Shown: piece by piece, positions 1-7,063 of the stretch
Layout of the letters: each line of letters begins with the position of its first letter
Numbering within the stretch: position 1 is the stretch's first letter
NCBI GenBank assembly: GCA_021806765.1
Contig: JAJZQR010000048.1
Coordinates: 1-26,587 of the forward strand
Source of the DNA: Chloroflexota bacterium
Lineage (GTDB): Bacteria > Chloroflexota > UBA6077
Length of the DNA: 26,587 nucleotides
Direction of reading: 5' to 3'
The notes under the pieces: model-generated
What the model saw: the letters and a program-made list of their open reading frames with translations, nothing else
Databases searched by the model: none
Told to the model about the DNA's origin: nothing
Position numbers and translations under genes: made by a program

Positions 1-868
1 CAAAGACGCCGCCGGCCTGGCAAAGGGCCAGGTAGCCGCCCGCCACCACGATGCGGGTGTGCTCATCGGGTACCACGGGGACCAGCAGTACTTCCTTCAG
101 ATAGAGCGCCAGGTAGCTGGTAAGAGCTAGCTGAGCGGTAACGTAGAGGATTGATATGCCGCTGACGGCCCACAGGGCCCGGTTTCGGATCACCTCGCCG
201 AGACCTGACCTGAGGGGCCCTTTGCGAGCCTCCGAGCGGCGGGTCCCTGCCACGTCTCGGGCCATGATCCCCACGACGACCGCACTGGCGATGATCACGA
301 ACCCCACCACAGCGATGGCAGAGCGCCATCCGATGGCCAAGGCGATGACCGGCAGGGTCGAGGCGGTGACGATGCCGGCCAGCGGCACCCCTGCCTGCTT
401 CAGCCCCATCGCCGTCGCCCGAGCCTGGGGAGGGAACCAGTCCATGATGACCTTGGTGGATCCGGGCATCACGACTCCTCCACCGATCCCCGCCAGGAAC
501 ATCACCGTCGCCGCCGCCAGAAAGCTCCCCACCTGCGACATGGACAGCATCACGATGCCGATGATGACCAGAGCCGCGGACATCAGCCTTCGGACGCCGA
601 ACCGATCGACCAGGGAGCCCGCGACGATCAGCACCCCCCAGGAGCCGGCGAAGATGATGGACGAGAAGAGGCCTACCTCTGCCTTGCTCAGCCCCAACTC
701 CGGCTGGAAGAGGGGGGCCAGCGGCGCGACGGCCTGGGTGGCGAGGGCGTTGCTGAGCTGCACCAGAAAGGCGACGCCCAGCATCACCCAGCGATAGGAG
801 GATGTGGAGGGCTCCGCGGCAACGACGAGGAGCGGCTTTTTGGCGGCCAAGATCGATGGCTCCTTCAC
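1..868 (-). CDS. MFS transporter, partial (C-terminus beyond left edge)
   Basis: Reading the minus strand from a GTG at 868 gives 289 codons with no stop before the window edge, so the C-terminal part is missing. The protein has about six hydrophobic helices. The MFS loop 2-3 motif (GSLVDRFGVRR, about residues 83-93) lies after the second helix, and a GGGVVMPGSTKVIMDWFPP stretch, typical of the helix 4 region of MFS anion and nitrate-type porters, follows. It is therefore a 12-TM inner-membrane secondary transporter; the substrate cannot be read from the sequence. An in-frame TAG lies upstream of the GTG. No convincing Shine-Dalgarno is visible, so the exact start is uncertain. It is divergent from the NIPSNAP gene. 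I am sure of the family and unsure of the start. Confidence 0.85.
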   Translation of the reverse strand, partial: MKEPSILAAKKPLLVVAAEPSTSSYRWVMLGVAFLVQLSNALATQAVAPLAPLFQPELGLSKAEVGLFSSIIFAGSWGVLIVAGSLVDRFGVRRLMSAALVIIGIVMLSMSQVGSFLAAATVMFLAGIGGGVVMPGSTKVIMDWFPPQARATAMGLKQAGVPLAGIVTASTLPVIALAIGWRSAIAVVGFVIIASAVVVGIMARDVAGTRRSEARKGPLRSGLGEVIRNRALWAVSGISILYVTAQLALTSYLALYLKEVLLVPVVPDEHTRIVVAGGYLALCQAGGVF

Positions 869-997
869 AGCGTAGTCGACAGGGTTCGGGGGGGAGTATC
901 GACGAGGTGTGTAATTCTATACCTTTGCCCGGGGGTTGGTGCAAGAGCCGCCTGCTCCATTTCCAGTTCGGCCGGCCCCTATCGCATGCTGGCGCCC

Positions 998-1027
998 TTG
1001 ACGCCGTTCCCATCGGCTGCCTAGACT
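998..1027 (+). promoter_or_regulatory. Candidate sigma-70 promoter of the NIPSNAP gene
   Basis: TTGACG (998-1003, five of six matches to the -35 consensus) and TAGACT (1022-1027, four of six matches to the -10) are 18 bp apart. They point at the start codon at 1068, which leaves a leader of roughly 34 nt containing the strong ribosome site. Found by eye only. Confidence 0.4.
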
Positions 1028-1067
1028 GGCCCCAATCGAGAAACCATTCCTGGGAGGAGAGAATTCA

Positions 1068-1403
1068 GTGCTGTACGAACTGCGCGTGTACGAGATCGCC
1101 CCGGGTCGAATGCCGGCCATCATCAACCGTTTCGCCAACATCACCCTGGAGATGTTCAAGAAGCACGGGATCAAGCCGGTGCTGTTCCTGGAGCCGGTGC
1201 TGGGGGTCAGCAACCAGCTCACCTACCTGGTGCAGTGGAACAGCCTGGCCGAGCGAGAGAGGTGCTGGGACGCCTTCTCCAGCGATCCCGAGTGGATCGC
1301 CGCTCGCAACGAGACCGAGAAGGACGGCCCCATCGTCGTTCGCTTCACCAACACCATCCACAAGGAAGTCCCCAGCATCATGGCGAAGCTGAAGGACCTG
1401 TAG
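1068..1403 (+). CDS. NIPSNAP family protein
   Basis: A 111-aa protein that opens with MLYELRVYEIAPGRM and continues with the pattern of a single NIPSNAP (dimeric alpha-beta barrel) domain: a first strand ending in R.Y, a long helix (INRFANITLEMFKKHG), a central strand pair ending in LTYLVQWNS, and a tryptophan-containing helix (CWDAFSSDPEWIAARNE). Small bacterial NIPSNAP proteins are cytosolic and mostly uncharacterised; some work as small ligand-binding or monooxygenase-like proteins, so no reaction is assigned. The GTG start at 1068 is preceded by AGGAG eight bases upstream, which settles the start. It stands alone on the plus strand, divergent from an MFS gene and convergent with moeA. Confidence 0.85.
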   Translation: MLYELRVYEIAPGRMPAIINRFANITLEMFKKHGIKPVLFLEPVLGVSNQLTYLVQWNSLAERERCWDAFSSDPEWIAARNETEKDGPIVVRFTNTIHKEVPSIMAKLKDL

Positions 1404-1412
1404 GAACAGCGG

Positions 1413-1426
1413 GGAGACGCGTCTCC
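1413..1426. terminator. Palindrome between convergent genes, possible bidirectional terminator
   Basis: The 37 bp between the NIPSNAP stop (1403) and the moeA stop (1441) contain a perfect 14-bp palindrome, GGAGACGCGTCTCC. It is followed by a short CCGTGTCCCCGTGTC run that recurs elsewhere in the window. There is no T-run on either strand, so terminator function is inferred only from the tail-to-tail position. Confidence 0.3.
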
Positions 1427-1440
1427 GTGTCCCCGTGTCT

Positions 1441-2652
1441 CTACCGGAGGGGGCCGGTGAGGATCGCCGTCACCCTCTCTCCCGCCAGCCGCTTCTGCCC
1501 CGGGGCAAAGATCAGCAGGGCGTTGGCCCCCACCATGGAGAGCAACCGCCCCGAGGACTGAAGGCCGGTGGTGGAAGCCCGAAGGGTTCCATCCTCCCAT
1601 CGAACCACGGCCCTCTGGTACTCGGTTCGGTCGGGCGCCGGGTTCACGTCGTGCTCCAGCACCGCCTCCACCCTCGGGCGAGTGACCTGCCGATAACCCT
1701 GCATCTTCAGCAGCACCGGTCGCACGAACAGTTCGAAAGTCACCAGGGAGGAAACGGGGAAACCCGGGAGGCCGAAAACCACCTTCTCCCCCACCGTGGC
1801 GAAGGTCAGGGGTTTGCCAGGCTTCATGGATACGCGGCCAAAGTGCACCGTGCCCAGCTCCTCCAGGATCCCCTTCACCAGGTCTCTCACCCCCATGGAT
1901 ACCCCTCCGGAGGTGATCAGCACGTCCGCCGTCTCCAACCCTCGACGAATCTTCTCCTGCTGCTCCGAGCGCAGGTCCTCGACCATCCCCAAGGAGACAG
2001 GCACCGCGCCAGCCGATTCCACCGCGGCCATCAGGGCGTAGCGGTTGCTGTCCCGGATCTTGGCCGGTCCGGCCTCCTCCCAGGGTTCCACCAACTCATC
2101 GCCAGTGGAGAGCACCGCCACCCGGGGGCGCCGGTATACCTCCACCTCGGCACGTCCCAGCGCAGCCAGCAGCCCCACCTCCGGCGCCCCGAAAACGGTC
2201 CCCTGGGCCAGCACCAGCTGTCCAGCCTTAACGTCCTGGCCCGGCGGCCGGAGATTCTCCCCCGGCTGCACCGGTCGGATCAGCCTTATCTCGCCCCCCT
2301 GCTCCTCGACGTACTCCACCATGACCACTGCGTCGGCCCCGGGCGCCACCGGGGCACCGGTCATGGTTCGCACGGCCGTGCCGGGAGTAACAGTCACCTC
2401 TCCCGCCAGCCCGGCGGTCACCTCGGCCAGCACCCTCCTGGCCGGCTCCCGGTCCATGCTGCGCACGGCGTAGCCATCCACCGAGGAGGCGGGGAAGGGA
2501 GGCAGGTCTGCCGTGGCCACGAGGTCTCGAGCCAGCACCCTGCCCCGGGCCTCGGCCAGCGGCACCGTCTCGGCCCTCAGTAGCTGGGCGTGCTTCAGCG
2601 CCGTCTCCAGGGCCACCTCGGGCGCAACCATCGCGTATTTCGACTCAGCCAT
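1441..2652 (-). CDS. moeA: Molybdopterin molybdotransferase MoeA
   Basis: This 403-aa protein has the usual MoeA length and domain order. The enzyme inserts molybdate into adenylylated molybdopterin, the last common step of molybdenum cofactor synthesis, in the cytosol. Visible motifs are PPFPASSVDGYAV (51-63, with the conserved Asp59), a MoCF-binding core with STGDELVEP (182-190) and ITSGGVSMGVRD (246-257, Asp257), then MKPGKP (276-281) and GLPGFPVSS (294-302). A C-terminal domain IV follows. The ATG at 2652 has GGAG about seven bases upstream. The gene is co-directional with, and 136 bp downstream of, the TrmO/FmdE fusion gene. No other Mo-cofactor gene or molybdoenzyme is in the window. 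The partner enzyme therefore lies elsewhere. Confidence 0.95.
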   Translation of the reverse strand: MAESKYAMVAPEVALETALKHAQLLRAETVPLAEARGRVLARDLVATADLPPFPASSVDGYAVRSMDREPARRVLAEVTAGLAGEVTVTPGTAVRTMTGAPVAPGADAVVMVEYVEEQGGEIRLIRPVQPGENLRPPGQDVKAGQLVLAQGTVFGAPEVGLLAALGRAEVEVYRRPRVAVLSTGDELVEPWEEAGPAKIRDSNRYALMAAVESAGAVPVSLGMVEDLRSEQQEKIRRGLETADVLITSGGVSMGVRDLVKGILEELGTVHFGRVSMKPGKPLTFATVGEKVVFGLPGFPVSSLVTFELFVRPVLLKMQGYRQVTRPRVEAVLEHDVNPAPDRTEYQRAVVRWEDGTLRASTTGLQSSGRLLSMVGANALLIFAPGQKRLAGERVTAILTGPLR

Positions 2653-2788
2653 CAGTGTCTCCTATGGTAGCCGCAGGCTTCTGATAGGTGTCGGTCTCGA
2701 TCTATTGGTCAAAGTCCATCAGCCTGCGCGTAGCTCGCGAGATAGCATACTTCCAGGGTACAAGGCACCCGCCCCCTAATTGGTGCGG
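2653..2788 (-). other. Intergenic gap upstream of moeA, no clear element
   Basis: These 136 bp separate the fusion gene from moeA on the same strand. I looked for a Moco riboswitch-like fold and for a promoter. A TTGACC is present, but no matching -10 lies 16-18 bp downstream, and no long inverted repeat stands out by eye. moeA could be read through from the upstream genes or have its own weak promoter. Confidence 0.3.
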
Positions 2789-3823
2789 CTACTTAAAGCA
2801 TCCCAACTGGCACTTGGTGATGCGGATCTTCCCCGCATCGGCCGCCCAGCCGACATCGGGCACGCTGACTCCCAACTCCTCGGCCAGACGATGGGCTACG
2901 GCGCAGGGCAGCCTACCATCCACCAGCGCCTCACTCACCCGCTCCAGCAGCAGCGCCTGCTTCTCCGGCGAGGGCGCGCGCTTGGGAGGCCTGCCCCCGT
3001 GGGGGCCGTTGCCCTCGGTGTAGACGTCCGAGCGGATGGAGAAGAGGTCGTCGATCTCCGCGTTCAGCACCTCTTCCACCGTCACGTCGGGCGAAAGGTC
3101 CCTCGGGTGGAAGGCCAGCACCTTCTGATTGGCGTAGGTCAGGCGGAAGGCTCTCCCTCCCGGCAACTTCATCCGTCGGTTCCCCAGAGTCGCCCCGGTC
3201 AGCCCCTGGAGGGCATCGACGATGCAGCCGTCTTCGCCCAGGTGCAGCACTAGTCTCGGGTCCTTCTGGGCCATCTCCCACTGAACCATGGCGTGGTACA
3301 TCATCCGCACGCCCAGGGCAACCCCCACGCACTGCTCGCCGTGGAAGTTGGCCGCCTCCACCATCATGGAGTCGAAGACGGACCGGCGGTCGGCCTTGTC
3401 AGGGAAGCGCAGGTCCCGCGAGCTGCGGGCAGAGAAGACGCAATCCCAGCTGGGGGAGTACCGTTTTACGTCGACGATCGGCGTGCCATCCACCAGGTCC
3501 AGCCGCTCCACGTAGACCTTCAACCCCTCCACCCGGTCCAGACGGCAGGTGGTGAGGCTCAGCGGATTGGGCCGGTGGGACGACCTGAGGCCGAAGACCC
3601 CCCGAGGGTGGTCCGAAGCCCGACGGGTCTGAGTTATCTGGAGGGTATCCCGTTCGGCCAGGTGCAGCCAACCTATCACCTGGAGGTGAGTCCCACTACC
3701 GATGTCCTCCAGACCGGCCTCGAATCGGGGATACAGCTCTATCCAGGCCGGCACCCCCTCGAAGGGCATCTCCCCAGGTCTGGTCACCGGAGAGTGAACG
3801 ACACCTATGGGTTCTATGTCCAT
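2789..3823 (-). CDS. TrmO-like methyltransferase domain fused to FmdE domain and a Cys-containing C-terminal module
   Basis: This 344-aa protein combines three parts. Residues 1-140 are a TrmO/TsaA (UPF0066) beta-barrel, a fold that in TrmO uses S-adenosylmethionine to N6-methylate t6A37 of tRNA. It contains GVFGLRSSHRPNPLSLT (75-91, the family's GvFaxRSpxRPNPigls signature) and DGTPIVDVKRYSP (112-124). Residues about 148-262 resemble FmdE, with FHGEQCVGVALGVR (160-173), GCIVDALQGLTGATLGN (199-215) and a following strand. Candidate metal ligands are His161, Cys165 and Cys200. Residues about 287-344 form a helical module ending in ITKCQLGCF, which I do not recognise. The ATG at 3823 has AAGGAG six bases upstream. 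The amidase gene ends 3 bp upstream, so the two are co-translated. Whether the TrmO part still modifies tRNA is unknown. Confidence 0.8.
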   Translation of the reverse strand: MDIEPIGVVHSPVTRPGEMPFEGVPAWIELYPRFEAGLEDIGSGTHLQVIGWLHLAERDTLQITQTRRASDHPRGVFGLRSSHRPNPLSLTTCRLDRVEGLKVYVERLDLVDGTPIVDVKRYSPSWDCVFSARSSRDLRFPDKADRRSVFDSMMVEAANFHGEQCVGVALGVRMMYHAMVQWEMAQKDPRLVLHLGEDGCIVDALQGLTGATLGNRRMKLPGGRAFRLTYANQKVLAFHPRDLSPDVTVEEVLNAEIDDLFSIRSDVYTEGNGPHGGRPPKRAPSPEKQALLLERVSEALVDGRLPCAVAHRLAEELGVSVPDVGWAADAGKIRITKCQLGCFK

Positions 3824-3826
3824 GGA

Positions 3827-4795
3827 TTACTCCTTGAAGATCGCCTTGGGGATCATAGCGTGGATCCCCTTGTCCTTGTCCACCAGCTGAGTCACCCTCA
3901 GATCCACTGCCAGGCTGCAGAGGGAGTAAGCCTCTTCCCGGCTCAACCCCTTGTTTCGAACCAGCCACTCGATGGCGTCCCGCAAGGCGATGCGGGCGGC
4001 CTCATCCAGATCGGGATGAAAACCCATGGTGATCCAGTGGGTAGGAGTCTCCGCCATCGGTCTCTCCAGCTTCATGTCCTTCCGGACGAGGAACTGGAAT
4101 CGGGCCTCTTTCATGGAGGTCTCCAGGGCCGTGGTGCTCACCTCGCCATCCCCTTGAAGGGCGTGAGCGTCACCGGTGGAGAAGAGGGCACCGGGCACGA
4201 AGACGGGCAGGTATAGGGTCGTGCCCTCCACCAACTCCTTCAAGTCCATGTTGCCACCGTAGGGTCCGGGAGACACCGTGTTGACCTGACCGGCCGCCCC
4301 CGGCGCCACGGCCATGATCCCCATGAAGGGCCTCAAGGGCAAACGGACGTCGGGCCGGAACTCCACCTCCTTCGCCTCGGGGGCCCACTCGAAGCCTCGG
4401 GCATACCCGTCGTGGAACTCATCGGGAAGGGTGCCGGATCCGGTGCTGCCGGGCATGCTGTAGTTCACCCCGAAGGGGTAGGGGACCAGTTCCAGGATGC
4501 GGATCTCCAGGACGTCTCCCGGCTCGGCACCGTTGACGTAGATCGGTCCGGTCAGGGTGTGGGTGCTGAGGCCGCGGGCATAATAGCCAAGCCGAAGATT
4601 GGCTATCTCCTCGGCGGTCATGGAGGGTTGCATCTGCCCGTCCATCAGCATCATGGTTTCAATGGAAACCACGTCGCCAGAATCGACGGTCAGAACCGGC
4701 CGGAGGGAGTTGTCGTAATAGCCGGTGTGAACGGTGGCGGGGCTGGCAGCCAGCCGATGGGAACGGTTGCGGGACAATGTCTCTTCCGATGCCAA
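3827..4795 (-). CDS. Acetamidase/formamidase family protein
   Basis: This 322-aa protein belongs to the FmdA/AmdA family, zinc-dependent cytosolic amidases that hydrolyse formamide or acetamide to the acid plus ammonia. Visible family signatures are VNGAEPGDVLEIRI, GIMAVAPGAAGQ, SPGPYGGNMDLKEL and ALFSTGDAHALQGDGEVS. These together form the characteristic GGNMD and GD.HA.QGDGE active-site blocks. The start is a TTG at 4795, supported by GGAGG six bases upstream. It lies 44 bp behind the DHH-like gene and 3 bp ahead of the TrmO/FmdE fusion. Substrate preference (formamide, acetamide or another amide) cannot be decided from the sequence. Confidence 0.88.
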   Translation of the reverse strand: MASEETLSRNRSHRLAASPATVHTGYYDNSLRPVLTVDSGDVVSIETMMLMDGQMQPSMTAEEIANLRLGYYARGLSTHTLTGPIYVNGAEPGDVLEIRILELVPYPFGVNYSMPGSTGSGTLPDEFHDGYARGFEWAPEAKEVEFRPDVRLPLRPFMGIMAVAPGAAGQVNTVSPGPYGGNMDLKELVEGTTLYLPVFVPGALFSTGDAHALQGDGEVSTTALETSMKEARFQFLVRKDMKLERPMAETPTHWITMGFHPDLDEAARIALRDAIEWLVRNKGLSREEAYSLCSLAVDLRVTQLVDKDKGIHAMIPKAIFKE

Positions 4796-4839
4796 GGCCG
4801 TCCTCCCTGGATTGATGGATTCAGGATAGCACTTCTCCC

Positions 4840-5883
4840 CTACCAGTCGATATCCTCGATCTCAGGGGGCGCAAATGCCGGCAACTTCCTCCGGCCGGCG
4901 CGTTCCTCCTCAAGAGCGGTCTCCAGCACCATCCGCAGCCGCTCGTCCACGTCGGCTCCGCCCAGCACCCGCACGGTGGCCCGGTAGGGATATCCATGGA
5001 CCGTCACGTCCAGGTCGAAGAGCCGCTCCAGGAAGGCTACCGGCAGATCCAGCCCCGCCCGGTAGGGATCCCGGCAGGCGAAGGTCCAACCCCGCTCCAC
5101 CCGGGCCTGAGCGTACTCGGCTCCCAGCCGTCGCCGGGCCGCCTCCGTGTACATTCGGGGCCGGATGTAGTGCAGCTCCCTGTGCTGCTCGGCATCGAAA
5201 CGAAACAGTTCCTGTCCGTACGGCTCCTCGTCGACCAGCTTCTCCAGGAACCGCTCCACCCTGATCTCTCGGGAGCGCTGCCGCGCCACTAACCGCTGCT
5301 CCGCCTCCGTCAAGGCGGAGTCGGGATCCCAAACCCTGAGGGCCGCCGCCCTGATGGCCTTGCCGGTGACCAGTCTGTGGTCGTGCTCCACGGCATCCAC
5401 CAGCGCCACCCAGTCCGGCCCCCCCATCTCGGTGCTTCGCACCAGCCCCACCGCAGCCCGCAGCTGTCCGGCCTGCTTGCCTGCTTTGGGATTCGCCGAG
5501 TCCAGCAGATGGGCCAGTACCAGGCCGCTGGTGCGCTCCGTTTCCGGCCGGTGGGATTCAGGGAGGAGCAGGCGGACGTCCAACTGTTCGAACTGTCTCC
5601 TCACCTCGGTGGTCCAGAGCAGGTCGTGGGAATCGAACCACCACACCCGGGTTCCTCGAGCCTGGAGCACCGTGAGGGCGGAGCGGAGGGAGCCACTATC
5701 CGCTGCAGGCACCCCGCACACCAGGATACGGGTGAAGGCGCGTCGGGCGTCGTGGAGCAGGCGGGTAGCCTCCGGCAGGGAGGCGACGACCCTGAAGGTT
5801 ACCGCCCCTTCTATGGTCCCCAGCAGCAGCCCAGCCCCTACCAGGGCATCTCTGTCAGAATCGGATATCAGCAGATCCGGCAA
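4840..5883 (-). CDS. Hypothetical protein, possible degenerate DHH/DHHA1-type phosphoesterase
   Basis: A 347-aa soluble protein that I could not place firmly. Its layout matches DHH-family phosphoesterases in outline. A first strand is followed by SDSDRDALVGAGLLL (family: H.D.DG.gAg). A middle strand ends in VWWFDSHDLLW where the family has a DHH motif, and T.S.L...LL follows. Close to the C-terminus is HGYPYRATVRV, where DHHA1 domains have GGHP.AAG. Several catalytic positions differ, including the motif II Asp (VCGV) and the second His of DHH. It may therefore be an inactive relative or a false resemblance. The only start keeping the N-terminus is TTG 5883, because an in-frame TGA lies two codons upstream. 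It heads the run amidase, TrmO/FmdE, moeA. Confidence 0.6.
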   Translation of the reverse strand: MPDLLISDSDRDALVGAGLLLGTIEGAVTFRVVASLPEATRLLHDARRAFTRILVCGVPAADSGSLRSALTVLQARGTRVWWFDSHDLLWTTEVRRQFEQLDVRLLLPESHRPETERTSGLVLAHLLDSANPKAGKQAGQLRAAVGLVRSTEMGGPDWVALVDAVEHDHRLVTGKAIRAAALRVWDPDSALTEAEQRLVARQRSREIRVERFLEKLVDEEPYGQELFRFDAEQHRELHYIRPRMYTEAARRRLGAEYAQARVERGWTFACRDPYRAGLDLPVAFLERLFDLDVTVHGYPYRATVRVLGGADVDERLRMVLETALEEERAGRRKLPAFAPPEIEDIDW

Positions 5884-5897
5884 TTGTCATCACCCAA

Positions 5898-5920
5898 GGG
5901 CTTCGCCCGTAGTAACGACT
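5898..5920. repeat. Fragment of the GTAGTAACGACT repeat next to a small GGGC stem
   Basis: GTAGTAACGACT (5909-5920) is identical to the outer arm of the two 68-bp inverted repeats at 6947 and 11152, but the rest of the element is missing. Directly beside it is the short stem GGGC-TTC-GCCC (5898-5908). The fragment ends only 15-37 bp upstream of the DHH-like gene start. Confidence 0.6.
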
Positions 5921-5958
5921 AATGATGCTCAACAACCTAATCGGGTGGTCACGATCCT

Positions 5959-6094
5959 GTAGGGGCCGGCGTCTCTGCCGGCCAGAGGGCGGGTCTGCCC
6001 AGTAGACGACCAAAGTGATCCTGATGTTGTCATCCTGAGCGTCAGCGAAGGATCTCCAGTGGCGAGGAGATGCTTCGCTGCGCTCAGCATGTCA
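5959..6094. repeat. Dispersed repeat cluster: GGCCGGC hairpin and CATCCTGAGCG-type repeat
   Basis: Two unlike elements sit here. At 5964-5983 a 7-bp stem, GGCCGGC, closes a six-base loop. At 6028-6094 is a TGTCATCCTGAGCG...GAAGGATCTC...GATGCTTCGCTGCGCTCAG sequence. It resembles a repeat common in intergenic gaps of uncultured bacteria, whose antisense reads as a DMLSAAKHL-like peptide. No gene is supported in 5884-6129. Confidence 0.65.
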
Positions 6095-6129
6095 GGTATA
6101 TCACCCCCACCCTCCCCCACAGACTCAAG

Positions 6130-6777
6130 TCACTCAGGAATCGGCCGGAAGGCCACCTCCACCGCCTCTTCGACGGGTATCCCAAGACCCACCGCCAGGT
6201 AGGCTATCCTGGCCGTTCCCTCCACCAGGTCGGCCACGTCGTAGGCGGCCACCAGGTCGGGCCCCGTGCCGATGATCCCGTGGGCTCGCATCAGCAAGGC
6301 CTTGATGCTCCGATCGCTGGAGAAGGCCTCCTCCACAAAGCTGCGTAGCTCCGCCGACCCGGAGAGGGCCACATCGATGCAGGGAACCTTCCGGAGCCCG
6401 ACGCTGGCCCCCACCGCCACCAGGGGCAGCTCCTGGAAACGATGGGAGAAGGCGGTAGCGTAGGGAGGATGAACGTGTACGATAGCGTTCACTTCGGGGC
6501 GAACCCGATAGACGGCGCAATGGAAGCCAGTCTCTTTGGAGGGCTTGTAGGGGGAGGCGGGATCTGCCGGGGTCGCGTAGAGATCGGTCTTCACGATGTT
6601 CTCCACGGTCGTCAACTCCAGCGAGACCCCGGTTGGGGTGATCAGCACCTCGTTCCGGCCCGGAATCCTGGCGCTGACATTCCCGCCGGTGCCGGCCACC
6701 AGCCCCCTGCGGTACGAGCGTATGGCCGTCTCGGCCAGTTTCTCTCTCAGAGATCTCTCCACGGGATCGAAAGACAT
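6130..6777 (-). CDS. Class II aldolase/adducin family protein
   Basis: A 215-aa protein of the fuculose-phosphate aldolase/adducin fold, a zinc-dependent tetrameric enzyme family that cleaves sugar phosphates to dihydroxyacetone phosphate plus an aldehyde. Visible are GTGGNVSAR (29-37, phosphate-binding loop), a PSKET segment with Glu82 at the acid/base position, HVH (His101, His103) and RAHG (His166), which supply the three zinc ligands. Substrate is not decided. I chose the ATG at 6777 because GAGGTG lies six bases upstream and a TATAAT lies about 55 bp upstream. A longer reading from a TTG at 6816 would leave almost no leader. The gene is alone between repeat-rich gaps, downstream of acs. 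Confidence 0.9.
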   Translation of the reverse strand: MSFDPVERSLREKLAETAIRSYRRGLVAGTGGNVSARIPGRNEVLITPTGVSLELTTVENIVKTDLYATPADPASPYKPSKETGFHCAVYRVRPEVNAIVHVHPPYATAFSHRFQELPLVAVGASVGLRKVPCIDVALSGSAELRSFVEEAFSSDRSIKALLMRAHGIIGTGPDLVAAYDVADLVEGTARIAYLAVGLGIPVEEAVEVAFRPIPE

Positions 6778-6830
6778 CTGTGCACCTCGGAACATTCCAG
6801 ACTCAGGGTGACCCAAGGGTACCTTGATCC

Positions 6831-6836
6831 ATTATA
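6831..6836 (-). promoter_or_regulatory. Perfect -10 box upstream of the aldolase gene
   Basis: The minus strand reads TATAAT at 6836-6831, 54 bp before the ATG at 6777. No good -35 is seen at 16-18 bp, so an activator or another sigma element would be needed. It supports transcription starting near 6824. Confidence 0.4.
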
Positions 6837-6870
6837 CGACGCAGAGGCTATCCGCCGCAGACAGAGCAAC

Positions 6871-6894
6871 GGGGCAGACCTGCAGGTCTGCCCC
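6871..6894. repeat. Perfect 24-bp palindrome
   Basis: GGGGCAGACCTG followed at once by its reverse complement CAGGTCTGCCCC, with no spacer. It lies upstream of the aldolase promoter and belongs with the other palindromic repeats in this gap. A regulator-binding role is possible, but its lack of spacer and the company of other repeats make a mobile or relic repeat more likely. Confidence 0.75.
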
Positions 6895-6946
6895 ATTGGG
6901 AGAGACCGCCCGAGGGGCGGGTGAAAGCCATGCAGTGACGGGAACC

Positions 6947-7014
6947 GTAGTAACGACTTTAGTCGTTCGTCTCCGGCATCTCCAACAGAGACGAACGGCT
7001 GAAGCCGTTACTAC
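6947..7014. repeat. 68-bp inverted repeat, family A copy 1
   Basis: The arms 6947-6972 and 6989-7014 begin GTAGTAACGACTTTAGTCG and end GCCGTTACTAC. They pair over 26 positions with four differences, around a 16-base loop. A second copy of exactly the same total length lies at 11152-11219. The element lies just downstream of the acs stop codon (minus strand). It could act as an mRNA 3' hairpin, though no T-run follows. Confidence 0.8.
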
Positions 7015-7028
7015 ACCAGGAGGGGCAT

Positions 7029-7061
7029 TCCCGTCTCCCCGTCACCCCGTCACCCCGTCGG
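7029..7061. repeat. Short tandem CCCCGTC/CCCCGTCA run
   Basis: An imperfect tandem array of CCCGTCTCCCCGTCACCCC units lies just downstream of the acs stop codon. Related CCCCGTGTCCCC or CCCCGCGTC runs occur at about 1424-1440 and 23813-23880. Confidence 0.55.
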
Positions 7062-7063
7062 GA

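Noticed and set aside
2653..2788. Possible Moco riboswitch or promoter before moeA
   Set aside because: No long conserved stem pattern could be traced by eye, and the TTGACC there has no fitting -10 box.
5929..6120. Small 63-aa open frame with a DMLSAAKHL stretch
   Set aside because: It is the translation of an intergenic dispersed repeat, not a gene.
5884..6129. tRNA or small RNA gene in the repeat-rich gap
   Set aside because: Stems are symmetrical repeats. There is no cloverleaf, no CCA end and no TTCGA T-loop pattern in place.
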